From Solirubrobacterales bacterium (lineage in GTDB: Bacteria; Actinomycetota; Thermoleophilia; Solirubrobacterales; Solirubrobacteraceae), in assembly GCA_027315115.1 (NCBI GenBank), contig DAHUYQ010000025.1:1-64000 (forward strand): a DNA stretch of 64,000 nucleotides, read 5' to 3'. The position numbers and the translations under genes are program-made. Under the pieces are notes generated by a model. It searched no databases. It was given only the letters and a program-made list of their open reading frames with translations, and was not told the origin of the DNA. Position 1 is the first letter of the stretch, and each line of letters opens with the position of its first letter. Of the stretch, positions 51,675 through 61,426 are shown piece after piece.

Positions 51675-53180
51675 ATGATCGTCGAATCCTGGCTGGCGCG
51701 CGCCGCTGCCGGCGCTCCCGACAGGATCGCCGTGCAGGACGGGGCGCGGGCGCTCACCTACGCGAAGCTGCTTAGCCATGCGCGGGCTGGCGCCGCCGCG
51801 CTCGCGGAGGGCGGGATCCGCGCCGGCGAGCGCGTGGCGGTCGCGCTGGGCCCGGGAATCCCGTTCGCGGTGGCGCTGCACGCCTGCTGGCTGGCCGGTG
51901 CGAGCGTGGTGCCGGTGGACGTCCGGCTCTCGGCCGCCGAGCGGGACGCGATCTGCGCCGGGGCGGCGATGGTGATCGAGGAGCCGCTGTCCGCCGGAGC
52001 GGCGGGCGATGGGCCGCCCGACGGCCCGGCGGGTGGTGAGCCGCACGCGGGGGCGACGCCGGCGACGCACGACCTGGACGCGATCGCCGCCGTGATCCAC
52101 ACCTCCGGCACCACCTCGCAGCCAAAGCCGGTGGAGCTGACCTTCGGCAACCTGCTCTGGAGCGCGCAGGGCTCCGCTGTGGCGCTCGGCGCCGATCCGC
52201 GCGAGCGGTGGCTGTGCACGCTGCCGGTCTGTCACGTCGGCGGGCTCTCGATCCTCGTGCGCAGCACGATCTTCGCGACCACCGCGGTGCTGCACGAGCG
52301 CTTCGACACCCAGCGCGCGCTACATGCGCTGATGAACGAGGACATCACCCTCGTCAGCGTCGTGGCCACGACGCTGACGCGGCTGCTGGACGCCGGCCTG
52401 GCGCACCCGCCCGCTCTGCGTGTGGCGCTCGCTGGCGGCGGTCCGGTGCCGGCCGCCCTGCTGGAGCGCGCGGCGGCGGCGGGAGTGCCGGTCTGTCAGA
52501 CCTACGGGCTGACAGAGAGCTGCTCGCAGGTCAGCACCGTGCCGCTCGCTGCGCTGCGGAGCGCCGGGCCCGGCGGCACGGCGCCGGACAGCGGCGCGGC
52601 GCAGGGGGCTACGGCGCAGGGCACCGCGTCGCAGGGGGCTACGCCGCAGGGGGCTAGGGCGCAGGGCACCGCGTCGCAAGGCGCCGGCCGCCCGCTCTTC
52701 TGCACGCGCGTGCGGATCGACGCCGACGGCGAGATCCTGGTCGCCGGCCCGACTGTGGCGCCGGGCGCGCTCTCGCCCGACGGATGGCTACACACCGGCG
52801 ACCTGGGGTCGCTGGACGCGCAGGGCAACCTGCACGTGAGCGGGCGCAAGGCGGACACGATCATCAGCGGCGGCGAGAACGTCGCCCCGGCCGAGGTCGA
52901 GGCGGCGCTCGAAGCGCACGCGCAGGTCGCCGAGGCGGCCGTGGTCGGCCGCAGCGACCCGCGCTGGGGCGAGGCGGTGACGGCGATCGTCGTGCCGCGC
53001 GAGGGCGCGAGCATCGACCCGGAGGCGCTGCGGGCGCACTGCGCGGCCAGCCTGGCGCCCTACAAGGTGCCAAAGCAGGTGGTCTTGATCCCGGGACCGC
53101 TGCCGCGCACGCGCTCTGGCAAGCTGCTGCGCAGAGAGGTGGAAATGAGCATCGATGAGAGGGACAGGCACACGCGATGA
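51675..53180 (+). CDS. menE: o-Succinylbenzoate--CoA ligase
   Basis: Adenylate-forming ligase, 501 aa. Motifs: VIHTSGTTSQPKPVELTFGN (P-loop), VCQTYGLTESCSQVS, DGWLHTGDLGSLDAQGNLHV, SGRKADTIISGGENVAPAEV and the A10 lysine in PLPRTRSGKLLRREV. Just before the hinge (about residues 308-338) a low-complexity insert of Gln-Gly-Ala/Thr repeats, encoded by a 15-base tandem array, replaces a short loop. The ATG overlaps no gene; the TGA overlaps the ATG of the next methyltransferase. Confidence 0.92.
   Translation: MIVESWLARAAAGAPDRIAVQDGARALTYAKLLSHARAGAAALAEGGIRAGERVAVALGPGIPFAVALHACWLAGASVVPVDVRLSAAERDAICAGAAMVIEEPLSAGAAGDGPPDGPAGGEPHAGATPATHDLDAIAAVIHTSGTTSQPKPVELTFGNLLWSAQGSAVALGADPRERWLCTLPVCHVGGLSILVRSTIFATTAVLHERFDTQRALHALMNEDITLVSVVATTLTRLLDAGLAHPPALRVALAGGGPVPAALLERAAAAGVPVCQTYGLTESCSQVSTVPLAALRSAGPGGTAPDSGAAQGATAQGTASQGATPQGARAQGTASQGAGRPLFCTRVRIDADGEILVAGPTVAPGALSPDGWLHTGDLGSLDAQGNLHVSGRKADTIISGGENVAPAEVEAALEAHAQVAEAAVVGRSDPRWGEAVTAIVVPREGASIDPEALRAHCAASLAPYKVPKQVVLIPGPLPRTRSGKLLRREVEMSIDERDRHTR
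52601..52688 (+). repeat. 15-bp tandem repeat, about 6 copies, inside menE
   Basis: Units such as GCAGGGGGCTACGGC and GCAGGGCACCGCGTC (52601-52675 plus a partial unit) alternate. The 45-base block is nearly duplicated. It encodes Gln-Gly-Ala-Thr/Thr-Ala-Ser repeats in frame. Confidence 0.93.
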
Positions 53181-54043
53181 GCGACTTCGATCCACAGCAA
53201 TACCGGCAGGAGAGCGTCGAGCAGTGGGAGGCGGCCTCCGCCGGCTGGGCCCGCCGCGCGGAGCAGATGCAGCGCTTCGCGGGGCCCGTCGCAGAGGCGC
53301 TGCTGGGCGCGCTGGCGCTGACACCCGGACAGCGGGTGCTCGATCTCGCCGCCGGGACCGGAGACATCGGGCTGGAGGCGGCACGGCGCGTCGCTCCGGG
53401 CGGCAGCGTCGTGATCGCTGATCAGGCCGAGGGGATGCTGCGGGGCGCCCGCGAGCGCGCCGAGCGGCTGGGCGTGCAGAACGTCGAGCTCAAGCGCGTG
53501 GACGCGGAGTGGATCGATCTCCCGCTCGGCAGCGTCGACGCGATCGCCTGTCGCTTCGGGCTGATGCTGATGGCTGACCCCGCGGCTGCGCTGGCCGAGT
53601 GCCGGCGCGTGCTGCGTTCCGGCGGCCGGGTCGCGCTGGCGGTCTGGGACACGCCGGCGCGCAACCCATGGGCCTCGGCACCCGCGATGGTGCTGGCGGA
53701 GCGCGGGCTGATGGAGATTCCGGCGCCGGAGCCCGGTGGCTTTCGCCCCGGCATGTTCGCGCTCGCCGACGCCGACGGGCTGGCCGAGCGGCTGCGGGAC
53801 GCGGGCTTCACCGAAGTCGCGGTGCAGCCGGTGAGCCTCGCGCGCGTGCACGAGGACTTCGAGGACTTCTGGGAGACGAGCCTGGACATGTCACCGGGCT
53901 TCCACGACGCTGTGATGTCATGCCCGTCGACCGAGATCGAGCAGATCAGGGAGGCGGTGGCGGCGGCGCTCACCCCGTTCACAACCGCCGAGGGGTCGCT
54001 GGAGATTCCGGCGTCGGCGCTGGTGGCAAGCGCTGAGGCATGA
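53177..54043 (+). CDS. SAM-dependent methyltransferase, possible MenG
   Basis: 288-aa class I methyltransferase. SAM motif I VLDLAAGTGDIGLEAARRV, then VVIADQAEGMLRGARERA and CRRVLRSGGRVALAVWD. It overlaps menE by four bases, so it is translated with the menaquinone genes. The final step there is methylation of demethylmenaquinone, normally by UbiE/MenG; this protein lacks a convincing UbiE signature but is the best-placed candidate. A second methyltransferase at 60.6 kb is the rival. Confidence 0.8.
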   Translation: MSDFDPQQYRQESVEQWEAASAGWARRAEQMQRFAGPVAEALLGALALTPGQRVLDLAAGTGDIGLEAARRVAPGGSVVIADQAEGMLRGARERAERLGVQNVELKRVDAEWIDLPLGSVDAIACRFGLMLMADPAAALAECRRVLRSGGRVALAVWDTPARNPWASAPAMVLAERGLMEIPAPEPGGFRPGMFALADADGLAERLRDAGFTEVAVQPVSLARVHEDFEDFWETSLDMSPGFHDAVMSCPSTEIEQIREAVAAALTPFTTAEGSLEIPASALVASAEA

Positions 54044-54060
54044 CATCGCGCGCGGTGAGA

Positions 54061-54066
54061 TAGCCT
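54061..54066 (+). promoter_or_regulatory. -10 box (TAGCCT) of ilvC
   Basis: TAGCCT is 6 bases before ATG 54073; leaderless, with no leader peptide. Confidence 0.6.
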
Positions 54067-54072
54067 GCGCGC

Positions 54073-55062
54073 ATGCTCTACGACGACAACGCGGACCTCA
54101 ATCTCCTCGACGGCAAGACCGTCGCGATCATCGGCTACGGCTCTCAAGGCCACGCCCACGCCCTCAACCTGAAGGACTCGGGGGTGAAAGTCGTCGTCGG
54201 GCTGCGAGCCGATTCACCCTCCGTCGAGCAGGCCAGGCAGCAGGGCCTGGAGGTCCTGTCGGTGACCGAAGCGGCCAGCAGGGGCGACATCGTGATGATC
54301 CTGCTGCCCGACGAGCTTCACAGGCAGGTCTACGAGAGCGAGATCGCGGACGGCATCGCCGAGGGCAACATGCTGATGTTCGGCCACGGCTTCTCGATTC
54401 ACTACAAGGAGATCGAGCCGCCGCCGGGCGTGGACGTGACGATGGTCGCGCCCAAGGGGCCTGGACATCTCGTGCGCAGGCAGTTCCTGGAGGGCTCCGG
54501 CGTGCCGGGCCTGATCGCCGTGGAGCAGGACGCGACCGGGCAGGCGCGCGATCTGGCGCTCGCCTACGCCAAGGGCATCGGCTGCACCCGCGGAGGCGTG
54601 ATCGAGACGACCTTCAAGGACGAGACGGAGACAGACCTCTTCGGTGAGCAGGCCGTGCTCTGCGGCGGGGTCTCCGAGCTGGTGCAGGCCGGCTTCGAGA
54701 CGCTGGTGAACGCCGGCTACGACCCGCAGATGGCCTACTTCGAGTGCCTGCACGAGGTCAAGCTGATCGTCGACCTGATGTACGAGAAGGGCCTTGCCGG
54801 GATGCGCTACTCGATCTCCAACACCGCCGAGTACGGCGACTACACGCGCGGCAAGCGCGTGATCACCCAGGAGACGCGCGAGGCGATGCGCAAGATCCTC
54901 GGCGAGATCCAGTCCGGCGACTTCGCGCGCGAGTGGATCGCCGAGAACCGCGCCGGCCAGGAGAGCTTCAAGCGGATGCGCGCCGAACAGGCCGACACGC
55001 AGATCGAACACGTCGGAGCCGAGTTGCGGTCGCACATGGACTGGCTCAAGCCCAGCTTCTAG
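54073..55062 (+). CDS. ilvC: Ketol-acid reductoisomerase
   Basis: Class I enzyme, 329 aa, second common step of branched-chain amino acid synthesis. Rossmann motif [20 protein letters not shown], the NADPH-type loop [12 protein letters not shown], substrate/metal sites in [30 protein letters not shown] and [16 protein letters not shown]. Ends [10 protein letters not shown]. ilvB-ilvN lies 10 kb upstream. A small gene starts 5 bases after it. Confidence 0.97.
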   Translation: MLYDDNADLNLLDGKTVAIIGYGSQGHAHALNLKDSGVKVVVGLRADSPSVEQARQQGLEVLSVTEAASRGDIVMILLPDELHRQVYESEIADGIAEGNMLMFGHGFSIHYKEIEPPPGVDVTMVAPKGPGHLVRRQFLEGSGVPGLIAVEQDATGQARDLALAYAKGIGCTRGGVIETTFKDETETDLFGEQAVLCGGVSELVQAGFETLVNAGYDPQMAYFECLHEVKLIVDLMYEKGLAGMRYSISNTAEYGDYTRGKRVITQETREAMRKILGEIQSGDFAREWIAENRAGQESFKRMRAEQADTQIEHVGAELRSHMDWLKPSF

Positions 55063-55067
55063 AAGCC

Positions 55068-55643
55068 GTGCTGGCCTACCTGCTCTGGCACCGTCGCAGG
55101 CAGGAGGTCGGTCCCGACGCATACGAGCGCGCAGCGGAGCGGTTCCACCGCTCGCTGCGCCATGCGCCGCCCGCCGGCTTCCACGGCTCGAGCCTGACCC
55201 GCGTGGGCGCGCTGCCGTGGATGCCGGACGGCGAGTGGTATGAGGACCGTTATCTGGTTGAGGACTTCTGCGCGCTGGGCGTCCTCAATGAGGCGGCGCT
55301 CGCGGCAGCGCACCAGAGCGCGCACGATCAGGTCGCGCGCCGCCACGGCGGCTCGGCAGGCGGCCTCTACCGGCTGATCGAGGGTCGCCGCGAGACCGTC
55401 GCGCACCCGCTGTCGGTGTGGGTGAGTCGCCCGCCGGGCGCGCTGGCGCCAGGGCTCGGCGACATGCTCGGCGACGGCATGGACCCGCAGCACGCGGGTC
55501 TGTGGCGACGCCAGATGGTGCTCGGCCCGGCGCCCGAGTACTGGCTGCTGAGCGGAGAGCTCCCGGCCGGCGTCTCGCCGGCGCGGCTGCCCGAGGGCTG
55601 GCGGGCGAGCACGGTGCGAGGCGAGGTGATCTTCGGTGGCTGA
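55068..55643 (+). CDS. Uncharacterised protein downstream of ilvC
   Basis: 191 aa, not recognised. It begins VLAYLLWHRRRQEVGPDAYE and is soluble, Trp/Arg-rich, with helix-rich halves around LPWMPDGEWYEDRYLVEDF. GTG 55068 is five bases after the ilvC stop, which suggests coupling to ilvC; a longer in-frame reading would overlap ilvC and is not credible. No catalytic motif seen. Confidence 0.7.
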   Translation: MLAYLLWHRRRQEVGPDAYERAAERFHRSLRHAPPAGFHGSSLTRVGALPWMPDGEWYEDRYLVEDFCALGVLNEAALAAAHQSAHDQVARRHGGSAGGLYRLIEGRRETVAHPLSVWVSRPPGALAPGLGDMLGDGMDPQHAGLWRRQMVLGPAPEYWLLSGELPAGVSPARLPEGWRASTVRGEVIFGG

Positions 55644-55688
55644 ATCGATGCGCCTCGCGTGCCTCGGCCCGCCGTCCCGTGTTGCGGG

Positions 55689-55716
55689 TTGCGGCTGAGC
55701 GCCGCTTCGCTACACT
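55689..55716 (+). promoter_or_regulatory. Promoter of serC-serA
   Basis: TTGCGG (55689-55694), 16 bases, TACACT (55711-55716). Transcription from about 55723 begins directly at the riboswitch. Confidence 0.65.
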
Positions 55717-55725
55717 CGCGCTTGT

Positions 55726-55829
55726 CGTCGCGACTGGCGCTCGGAGCCCGCTCCCGCAATCCAGGGAGAGGCTGAAGGTGGGGTAAACCACCGGGGAGCG
55801 ACGCAAGATCACCGCCGCGCGCCTGGGCA
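55726..55829 (+). promoter_or_regulatory. ZTP (pfl) riboswitch upstream of serC
   Basis: All conserved parts of the ZTP/ZMP riboswitch are visible. P1 is CGTCGC (55726-55731) with GCGACG (55798-55803), followed by GACTGGCG (55732-55739). Hairpin GGTGG-GGTAAA-CCACC runs directly into CCGGGGAGCGACG, and the 3' domain has CCGCGCGCCTGGGCA. An extra hairpin (AGCC/GGCT plus CTCCC/GGGAG, 55745-55773) is inserted between the two parts of the first domain. A later 6-bp stem CCTCAG/CTGAGG (55832-55856) before the Shine-Dalgarno GAGGA may be part of the expression platform. ZTP senses shortage of 10-formyl-THF. Confidence 0.9.
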
Positions 55830-55854
55830 CCCCTCAGATCCCGCACACCCCTGA

Positions 55855-57039
<1,185 letters not shown>

Positions 57040-57040
57040 G

Positions 57041-58681
57041 ATGAGCGCAAACGGAGATGTGAAGGTCCTCGTCAAGGAGAAGATCGGGGAGTCCGGCGTG
57101 GAGCTGCTGCGCCGGCATTTCGACGTCGACCTTGGCACCGACTGGGACGATCAGGAGCTGGCCGATCGCATCGGCGAGTACGACGGCATCCTGATTCGCT
57201 CGGCGACCAAGATGACAGCCGACCTAATCGAGAAGGCCGGCCGCCTGCGCGTGATCGGCCGCGCCGGGGTGGGCGTGGACAACGTGGACGTGCCCGCCGC
57301 CACCGAGCGGGGGATCATCGTCGCCAACGCGCCGGAAAGCAACGTCGTCACGGCCGCCGAGCACACGATGGCGCTGCTGCTGGCGCTGGCGCGCAATATC
57401 CCGCAGGCGCACGCCTCGCTGACCGCGGGCAAGTGGGAGCGCTCGAAGTTCTCCGGCGTGGAGGTCTACGACAAGACCCTCGGGATCATCGGCTTCGGGC
57501 GCATCGGCCAGCTCGTGGCACACCGCGCCAAGGGCTTCGGCATGAAGGTGCTCGCCTTCGACCCGTTCGTCTCCGCCGAGCGCTACCGCGAGCTTGGCAT
57601 CGAGAAGGCCGACGGGCCCGATGACATCTACGCGCAGGCGGACTTCATCACGATCCACCTGCCCAAGACCCCGGAGACCGCCAACTTCCTGAACGCGGAC
57701 GCCTTCTCGAAGATGCGTGACGGCGTGCGCGTGCTCAACGTGGCACGCGGCGGCCTGATCGACGAAGCCGCGCTGAAGGACGCGCTGGACTCCGGCAAGG
57801 TCGCCGGCGCCGCGATCGACGTCTTCCCCTCGGAGCCGGTGACCGAGCATCCGCTGTTCGGCTACGGCAACGTCGTGGTCACGCCCCACCTGGGCGCATC
57901 CACCGCCGAGGCGACAGACCGCGCCGGCTATCAGAGCGCCGAGCAGGTGGTGGCGGCGCTCACCGGCGGCGTGGTCTCCACCGCCGTGAACATCCCCTCG
58001 GTCGGAGCCGAGGACATGGAGGTGCTCGGCCCCTTCCTGCCGCTTGCCACCCAGCTCGGGCGGCTTGCCATGGGCCTGGCCGAGGGAAGCTCCATCGAGC
58101 GCATCGAGGCCGCGTTCATGGGCAAGATCGCCGAGTTCGACACGCGCCTGCTGACGCTCGCCGTGATCCGCGGCGCGCTGCAGGGACGCAGCGAGCAGGA
58201 GGTCAACCTCGTCAACGCGCCGACCATCGCCCAGCAGCGCGGGATCGTCGTGGAGGAGAAGACCGTCAGCGAGGCCCAGGACTTCAACGAGCTGATCCGC
58301 GTAACCGTCCTCGCCGGAGACCAGCGCGTCGCGGTCGCCGGGACCGGCATCGGCCCCAGCCAGGTCCCGCACCTGGTCGAGGTGCAGGGTCGGCGGCTGA
58401 CCGTCGAGCTGGCCCCGTTCGTGACCGTCTTCCGGTACGCCGACCTGCCGGGCATGATTGGCCGGGTCGGCACGATCTTCGGCGGCCACGGCATCAACAT
58501 CTCCTCGGCGGCCGTGGGGCACGCGCCGGATGGCGCCGCCGAGGGCGGCGATGAGGGCTCCCGCCGGCTGGCGGCGATGGTCGTCACCACCGACGTGGCC
58601 GTGCCGGCCGACGTGGTGCAGGAGATCGTCGCCTCGGAGGGGTTCGTGGGCGGCTGGTCGATCGTGCTGGACGACCGATAG
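57041..58681 (+). CDS. serA: D-3-phosphoglycerate dehydrogenase
   Basis: First enzyme of serine synthesis, long (type 1) form, 546 aa. NAD domain GIIGFGRIGQLVAHRAKGFG, catalytic Arg in NVARGGLIDEAALKDA and His in VVVTPHLGASTAEATDRAG. It then has the intervening domain and a C-terminal ACT domain (DLPGMIGRVGTIFGGHGINI) for serine feedback, as in M. tuberculosis. ATG 57041 is one base after the serC stop, so both genes answer to the ZTP riboswitch. Followed by a dispersed repeat. Confidence 0.96.
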   Translation: MSANGDVKVLVKEKIGESGVELLRRHFDVDLGTDWDDQELADRIGEYDGILIRSATKMTADLIEKAGRLRVIGRAGVGVDNVDVPAATERGIIVANAPESNVVTAAEHTMALLLALARNIPQAHASLTAGKWERSKFSGVEVYDKTLGIIGFGRIGQLVAHRAKGFGMKVLAFDPFVSAERYRELGIEKADGPDDIYAQADFITIHLPKTPETANFLNADAFSKMRDGVRVLNVARGGLIDEAALKDALDSGKVAGAAIDVFPSEPVTEHPLFGYGNVVVTPHLGASTAEATDRAGYQSAEQVVAALTGGVVSTAVNIPSVGAEDMEVLGPFLPLATQLGRLAMGLAEGSSIERIEAAFMGKIAEFDTRLLTLAVIRGALQGRSEQEVNLVNAPTIAQQRGIVVEEKTVSEAQDFNELIRVTVLAGDQRVAVAGTGIGPSQVPHLVEVQGRRLTVELAPFVTVFRYADLPGMIGRVGTIFGGHGINISSAAVGHAPDGAAEGGDEGSRRLAAMVVTTDVAVPADVVQEIVASEGFVGGWSIVLDDR

Positions 58682-58682
58682 C

Positions 58683-58760
58683 CGGCGCGATGCTGCGTCC
58701 TCACTCGCTCGCGTGCGGAAGCACGCCACCTCGCTTGAGTCCTTGCCTCGCTTGACCCTC
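58683..58760 (+). repeat. Dispersed intergenic repeat, copy after serA
   Basis: About 75 bases starting at the serA stop resemble the 46.1-kb copy: CTGCGTCCTCACTCGCTCGC at 58693, then CCTCGCTTGAGTCCTTGCCT and CGCTTGACC. It holds a perfect GNRA-type hairpin GCGTGC-GGAA-GCACGC (58711-58726). Confidence 0.7.
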
Positions 58761-58774
58761 GGCCGTCCAGCCGG

Positions 58775-58803
58775 TTGCCGCCTCCGGTGACGGCTGCTAC
58801 CCT
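58775..58803 (+). promoter_or_regulatory. Promoter of the leuA leader
   Basis: TTGCCG (58775-58780), 17 bases, TACCCT (58798-58803), ending 8 bases before the leader-peptide ATG, so the leader peptide itself should be leaderless. Confidence 0.7.
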
Positions 58804-58811
58804 GCCTGGAA

Positions 58812-58865
58812 ATGTCGTTCGCGCTGTCTCTTGCACTTCTCCTCCTCCCCCCTCGGGGGGAATAG
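58812..58865 (+). CDS. leuL: Leucine-rich leader peptide of leuA
   Basis: 17-codon reading frame with the product MSFALSLALLLLPPRGE: six leucines, four of them in a row (codons CTT CTC CTC CTC). It starts 8 bases after a good -10 box and ends 73 bases before leuA. The end of the frame is a stem-loop CCCCC-CTCG-GGGGG. This is the form of an attenuation leader in which ribosome stalling at Leu codons sets downstream RNA folding. Too short for routine gene finding. Confidence 0.8.
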   Translation: MSFALSLALLLLPPRGE

Positions 58866-58928
58866 CGCGTGGCGGCCGCGTGCCGCGAACTCACCTGGAG
58901 GAAGTTGCCAAGAGACCTAGTAAAGGAG
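58848..58928 (+). promoter_or_regulatory. leuA leader region with stem-loops and Shine-Dalgarno site
   Basis: Stem-loop CCCCC/GGGGG overlaps the leader-peptide end (58848-58859). GCGGC/GCCGC forms a second stem near 58873-58887. A free CTGGAGGAA (58901-58909) precedes the true Shine-Dalgarno AAGGAG (58923-58928), 10 bases before ATG 58939. Control may act on translation rather than termination since no T-run is present. Confidence 0.55.
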
Positions 58929-58938
58929 CACGATCGAC

Positions 58939-60558
58939 ATGAGCACTGAGAACGAGCAGGACGGCAGCCGAAACGGCGCCTCCTCAGACACGGTCGGAGA
59001 CGATCCCGACCGCGTGGTGATCTTCGACACCACGCTGCGAGACGGCGAGCAGTCGCCCGGCATATCGCTGAACACCGCGGAGAAGCTGGAGATCGCCCAG
59101 CAGCTCGCGCGCCTGGGCGTCGACGTGATCGAGGCGGGCTTCCCGATCACATCGCCGGGCGACTTCGAGGCGGTGCAGAGCATCGCCCGCGAGGTCGTCG
59201 ATCCCGCGCCGCCGATCGTCGCGGGTCTGGCGCGCACGCACGTTGCCGACATCGACGCGGCCTGGGGAGCGGTGCGCGACGCGGAGCGCCCGCGCATCCA
59301 CACCTTCATCTCCACCTCCGACATCCACATCGAGCACCAGCTCCAGAGCACGCGCGAGGACGTCAAGGGCCAGGCGCGCGCCGCCGTCGCCCACGCCAAG
59401 CAGTATCTGGACGACGTCGAGTTCTCGCCGATGGACGCCACGCGGGCCGACGTCGAGTTCACCGCCGAAGTGGTGCAGATCGCGATCGACGAGGGCGCCA
59501 CCACGATCAACATCCCCGACACCGTCGGGTACACGATGCCGCACGAGTACCAGGCGTTCCTGGAACGGCTCTACGCGATGGTGCCCGGCCTGCACGGCGT
59601 TGTGCTCTCCGTGCACTGCCACGACGACCTGGGCCTGGCCGTCGCCAACTCCTTCGCGGGCGTGCTGGCCGGAGCGCGCCAGGTGGAGTGCGCGATCAAC
59701 GGCATCGGCGAGCGTGCCGGCAACGCCTCCCTGGAGGAGATCGTGATGCTGCTGCGCACCCGCCACGCCGACATCGGCCTGGACACGGGCATCAACACCA
59801 GGGAGATCGCTCGCACCAGCCGCCTGGTCTCGCGTCTGACCGGCTATCCGGTGCAGCCCAACAAGGCGATCGTGGGCGCGAACGCCTTCGCCCACGAGTC
59901 GGGCATCCACCAGGACGGCGTCCTGAAGGAGCGCTCCACCTACGAGATCATGGACGCCACCACCGTCGGGCTGGCGACCAACTCGATCGTGCTGGGCAAG
60001 CACTCCGGCCGCCACGCGCTGCGAGCGGCGCTGGAGGAGATGGGCTACGCGGTGGAGGGGCAGGCGCTGAACACCGCGTTCAAGCGCTTCAAGGAAATCG
60101 CGGACAAGAAGAAGGTCCTGACCGCGATGGACCTGGAGGCGCTGGTCACCGACGAGCTGCGCAGCGAGATCAGCGGCTACAGCATGGAGTTCTTCGAGGT
60201 CGAGGCCTCCTCGCGGCGGCCGCCGAACGCGCGCGTGGGCGTGCGCGGTCCCGACGGCGAGGTCTCCGAGGGCTCCTTCACCGGCGATGGCCCGATCGAC
60301 GCGGTGATGGCGGCGATCAACGCGGCCACCGGGCTGCATGCGCAGCTCCGCGACTTCAAGATCGGGGCGGTCACCGAAGGGCAGGACGCGCTCGGCGAGG
60401 TCTCGATCGTGGTGGTCGTCGACGGCAGCTCCGGCTCCGGGCAGGCGGTCTCCACCGACATCGTCGAGGCGGCCGCGAAGGCCTACGTGCGGGCGCTCTC
60501 GGTTGCGGTGCAGCGTGCGCAGCAGGCCGAGTCTGCGGTCGCCGTCCCCACGCCGTAG
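58939..60558 (+). CDS. leuA: 2-Isopropylmalate synthase
   Basis: First committed enzyme of leucine synthesis, 539 aa. HMGL-like barrel: [20 protein letters not shown] (metal Asp), [20 protein letters not shown] (HxH metal site), [20 protein letters not shown]. The C-terminal regulatory domain ([40 protein letters not shown]) is the site of leucine feedback. It is the shorter LeuA type 1 rather than the 640-aa mycobacterial form. Preceded by a leucine leader peptide and a strong Shine-Dalgarno site. Confidence 0.96.
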   Translation: MSTENEQDGSRNGASSDTVGDDPDRVVIFDTTLRDGEQSPGISLNTAEKLEIAQQLARLGVDVIEAGFPITSPGDFEAVQSIAREVVDPAPPIVAGLARTHVADIDAAWGAVRDAERPRIHTFISTSDIHIEHQLQSTREDVKGQARAAVAHAKQYLDDVEFSPMDATRADVEFTAEVVQIAIDEGATTINIPDTVGYTMPHEYQAFLERLYAMVPGLHGVVLSVHCHDDLGLAVANSFAGVLAGARQVECAINGIGERAGNASLEEIVMLLRTRHADIGLDTGINTREIARTSRLVSRLTGYPVQPNKAIVGANAFAHESGIHQDGVLKERSTYEIMDATTVGLATNSIVLGKHSGRHALRAALEEMGYAVEGQALNTAFKRFKEIADKKKVLTAMDLEALVTDELRSEISGYSMEFFEVEASSRRPPNARVGVRGPDGEVSEGSFTGDGPIDAVMAAINAATGLHAQLRDFKIGAVTEGQDALGEVSIVVVVDGSSGSGQAVSTDIVEAAAKAYVRALSVAVQRAQQAESAVAVPTP

Positions 60559-60568
60559 GGGCAGCGCG

Positions 60569-61360
60569 ATGCCAGACGATCAGACGCACGCGCGGCGCGT
60601 GCAGGAGGTCTTCGCGCGCCAGGCCGCGGCCTTCGAGGACCACCGCCACAACCATGCGCTGACGCACGATTCGCAGTGGCTCTTCCAGTCGCTGCGAGTC
60701 GAGCCGCAGGATCTGCTGCTCGACGTGGCCGCCGGGACCGGGCACGCGGCGCGCGCGCTGGCGGGCAGGGTGCGCGTCGCCGTCGCGGTGGACCTGACGG
60801 AGCAGATGCTGCAGGCCGGCAAGCAGGCCGCCGAGCAGCAGGGGCTGTCCAACGTGCTCTTCCAGCGGGGCGACGCGCTCCGCCTGCCGTTTCTGGACGA
60901 GAGCTTCGACGTGGTGATCTCACGCTTCGCCAGCCACCACATCGAGCGTCCCGACGTGCAGATCGCGGAGATGGCGCGCGTGCTTCGGCCCGGCGGCCGG
61001 CTGGGGCTCGCCGACGTGGTCGCCGACGAGGACCCGGCGGTCGCACGCACCCAGGATCGCCTGGAGCGCATGCGCGACCCGTCACACACCCGCACGCTGC
61101 CGATCTCCGAGATCGTGGCCGAGATGCAGTCGCTCGGGCTCGAAGCCGTCACGGTGGAGTCGCGCGCGGTGCAACACGCCGCCGACCCGTGGCTAAAGCG
61201 CGCCGGCGCACCGACCGAGATCGCGGACTCGGTGCGAGGCGAACTGCGAGCCGAGATCGCCGGCGGCGCGCCGACGGGGCTGCGACCGGTGCAGCGCGAG
61301 GGCGAGCTGTGGCTCGCTCAGGTGTGGGCGTGCGTGACGGCGGTCAAGCCGGGCGCGTGA
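60569..61360 (+). CDS. SAM-dependent methyltransferase (UbiE-like fold)
   Basis: 263-aa class I methyltransferase. After RRVQEVFARQAAAFEDHRHN come motif I LLLDVAAGTGHAARALAGRV, then VAVDLTEQMLQAGKQAA, LRLPFLDESFDVVISRFASH and ARVLRPGGRLGLADVVADED, close to the Methyltransf_11/UbiE pattern. Ten bases after leuA and probably read from the same transcript. Substrate unknown; it is an alternative candidate for demethylmenaquinone methylation. Confidence 0.82.
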   Translation: MPDDQTHARRVQEVFARQAAAFEDHRHNHALTHDSQWLFQSLRVEPQDLLLDVAAGTGHAARALAGRVRVAVAVDLTEQMLQAGKQAAEQQGLSNVLFQRGDALRLPFLDESFDVVISRFASHHIERPDVQIAEMARVLRPGGRLGLADVVADEDPAVARTQDRLERMRDPSHTRTLPISEIVAEMQSLGLEAVTVESRAVQHAADPWLKRAGAPTEIADSVRGELRAEIAGGAPTGLRPVQREGELWLAQVWACVTAVKPGA

Positions 61361-61426
61361 GGCGCGCGGCAGAGCGCGATTCGCCGGTATGGCTCCAGCC
61401 GGCGGGGCACAGCCAGAAATCGCGCG

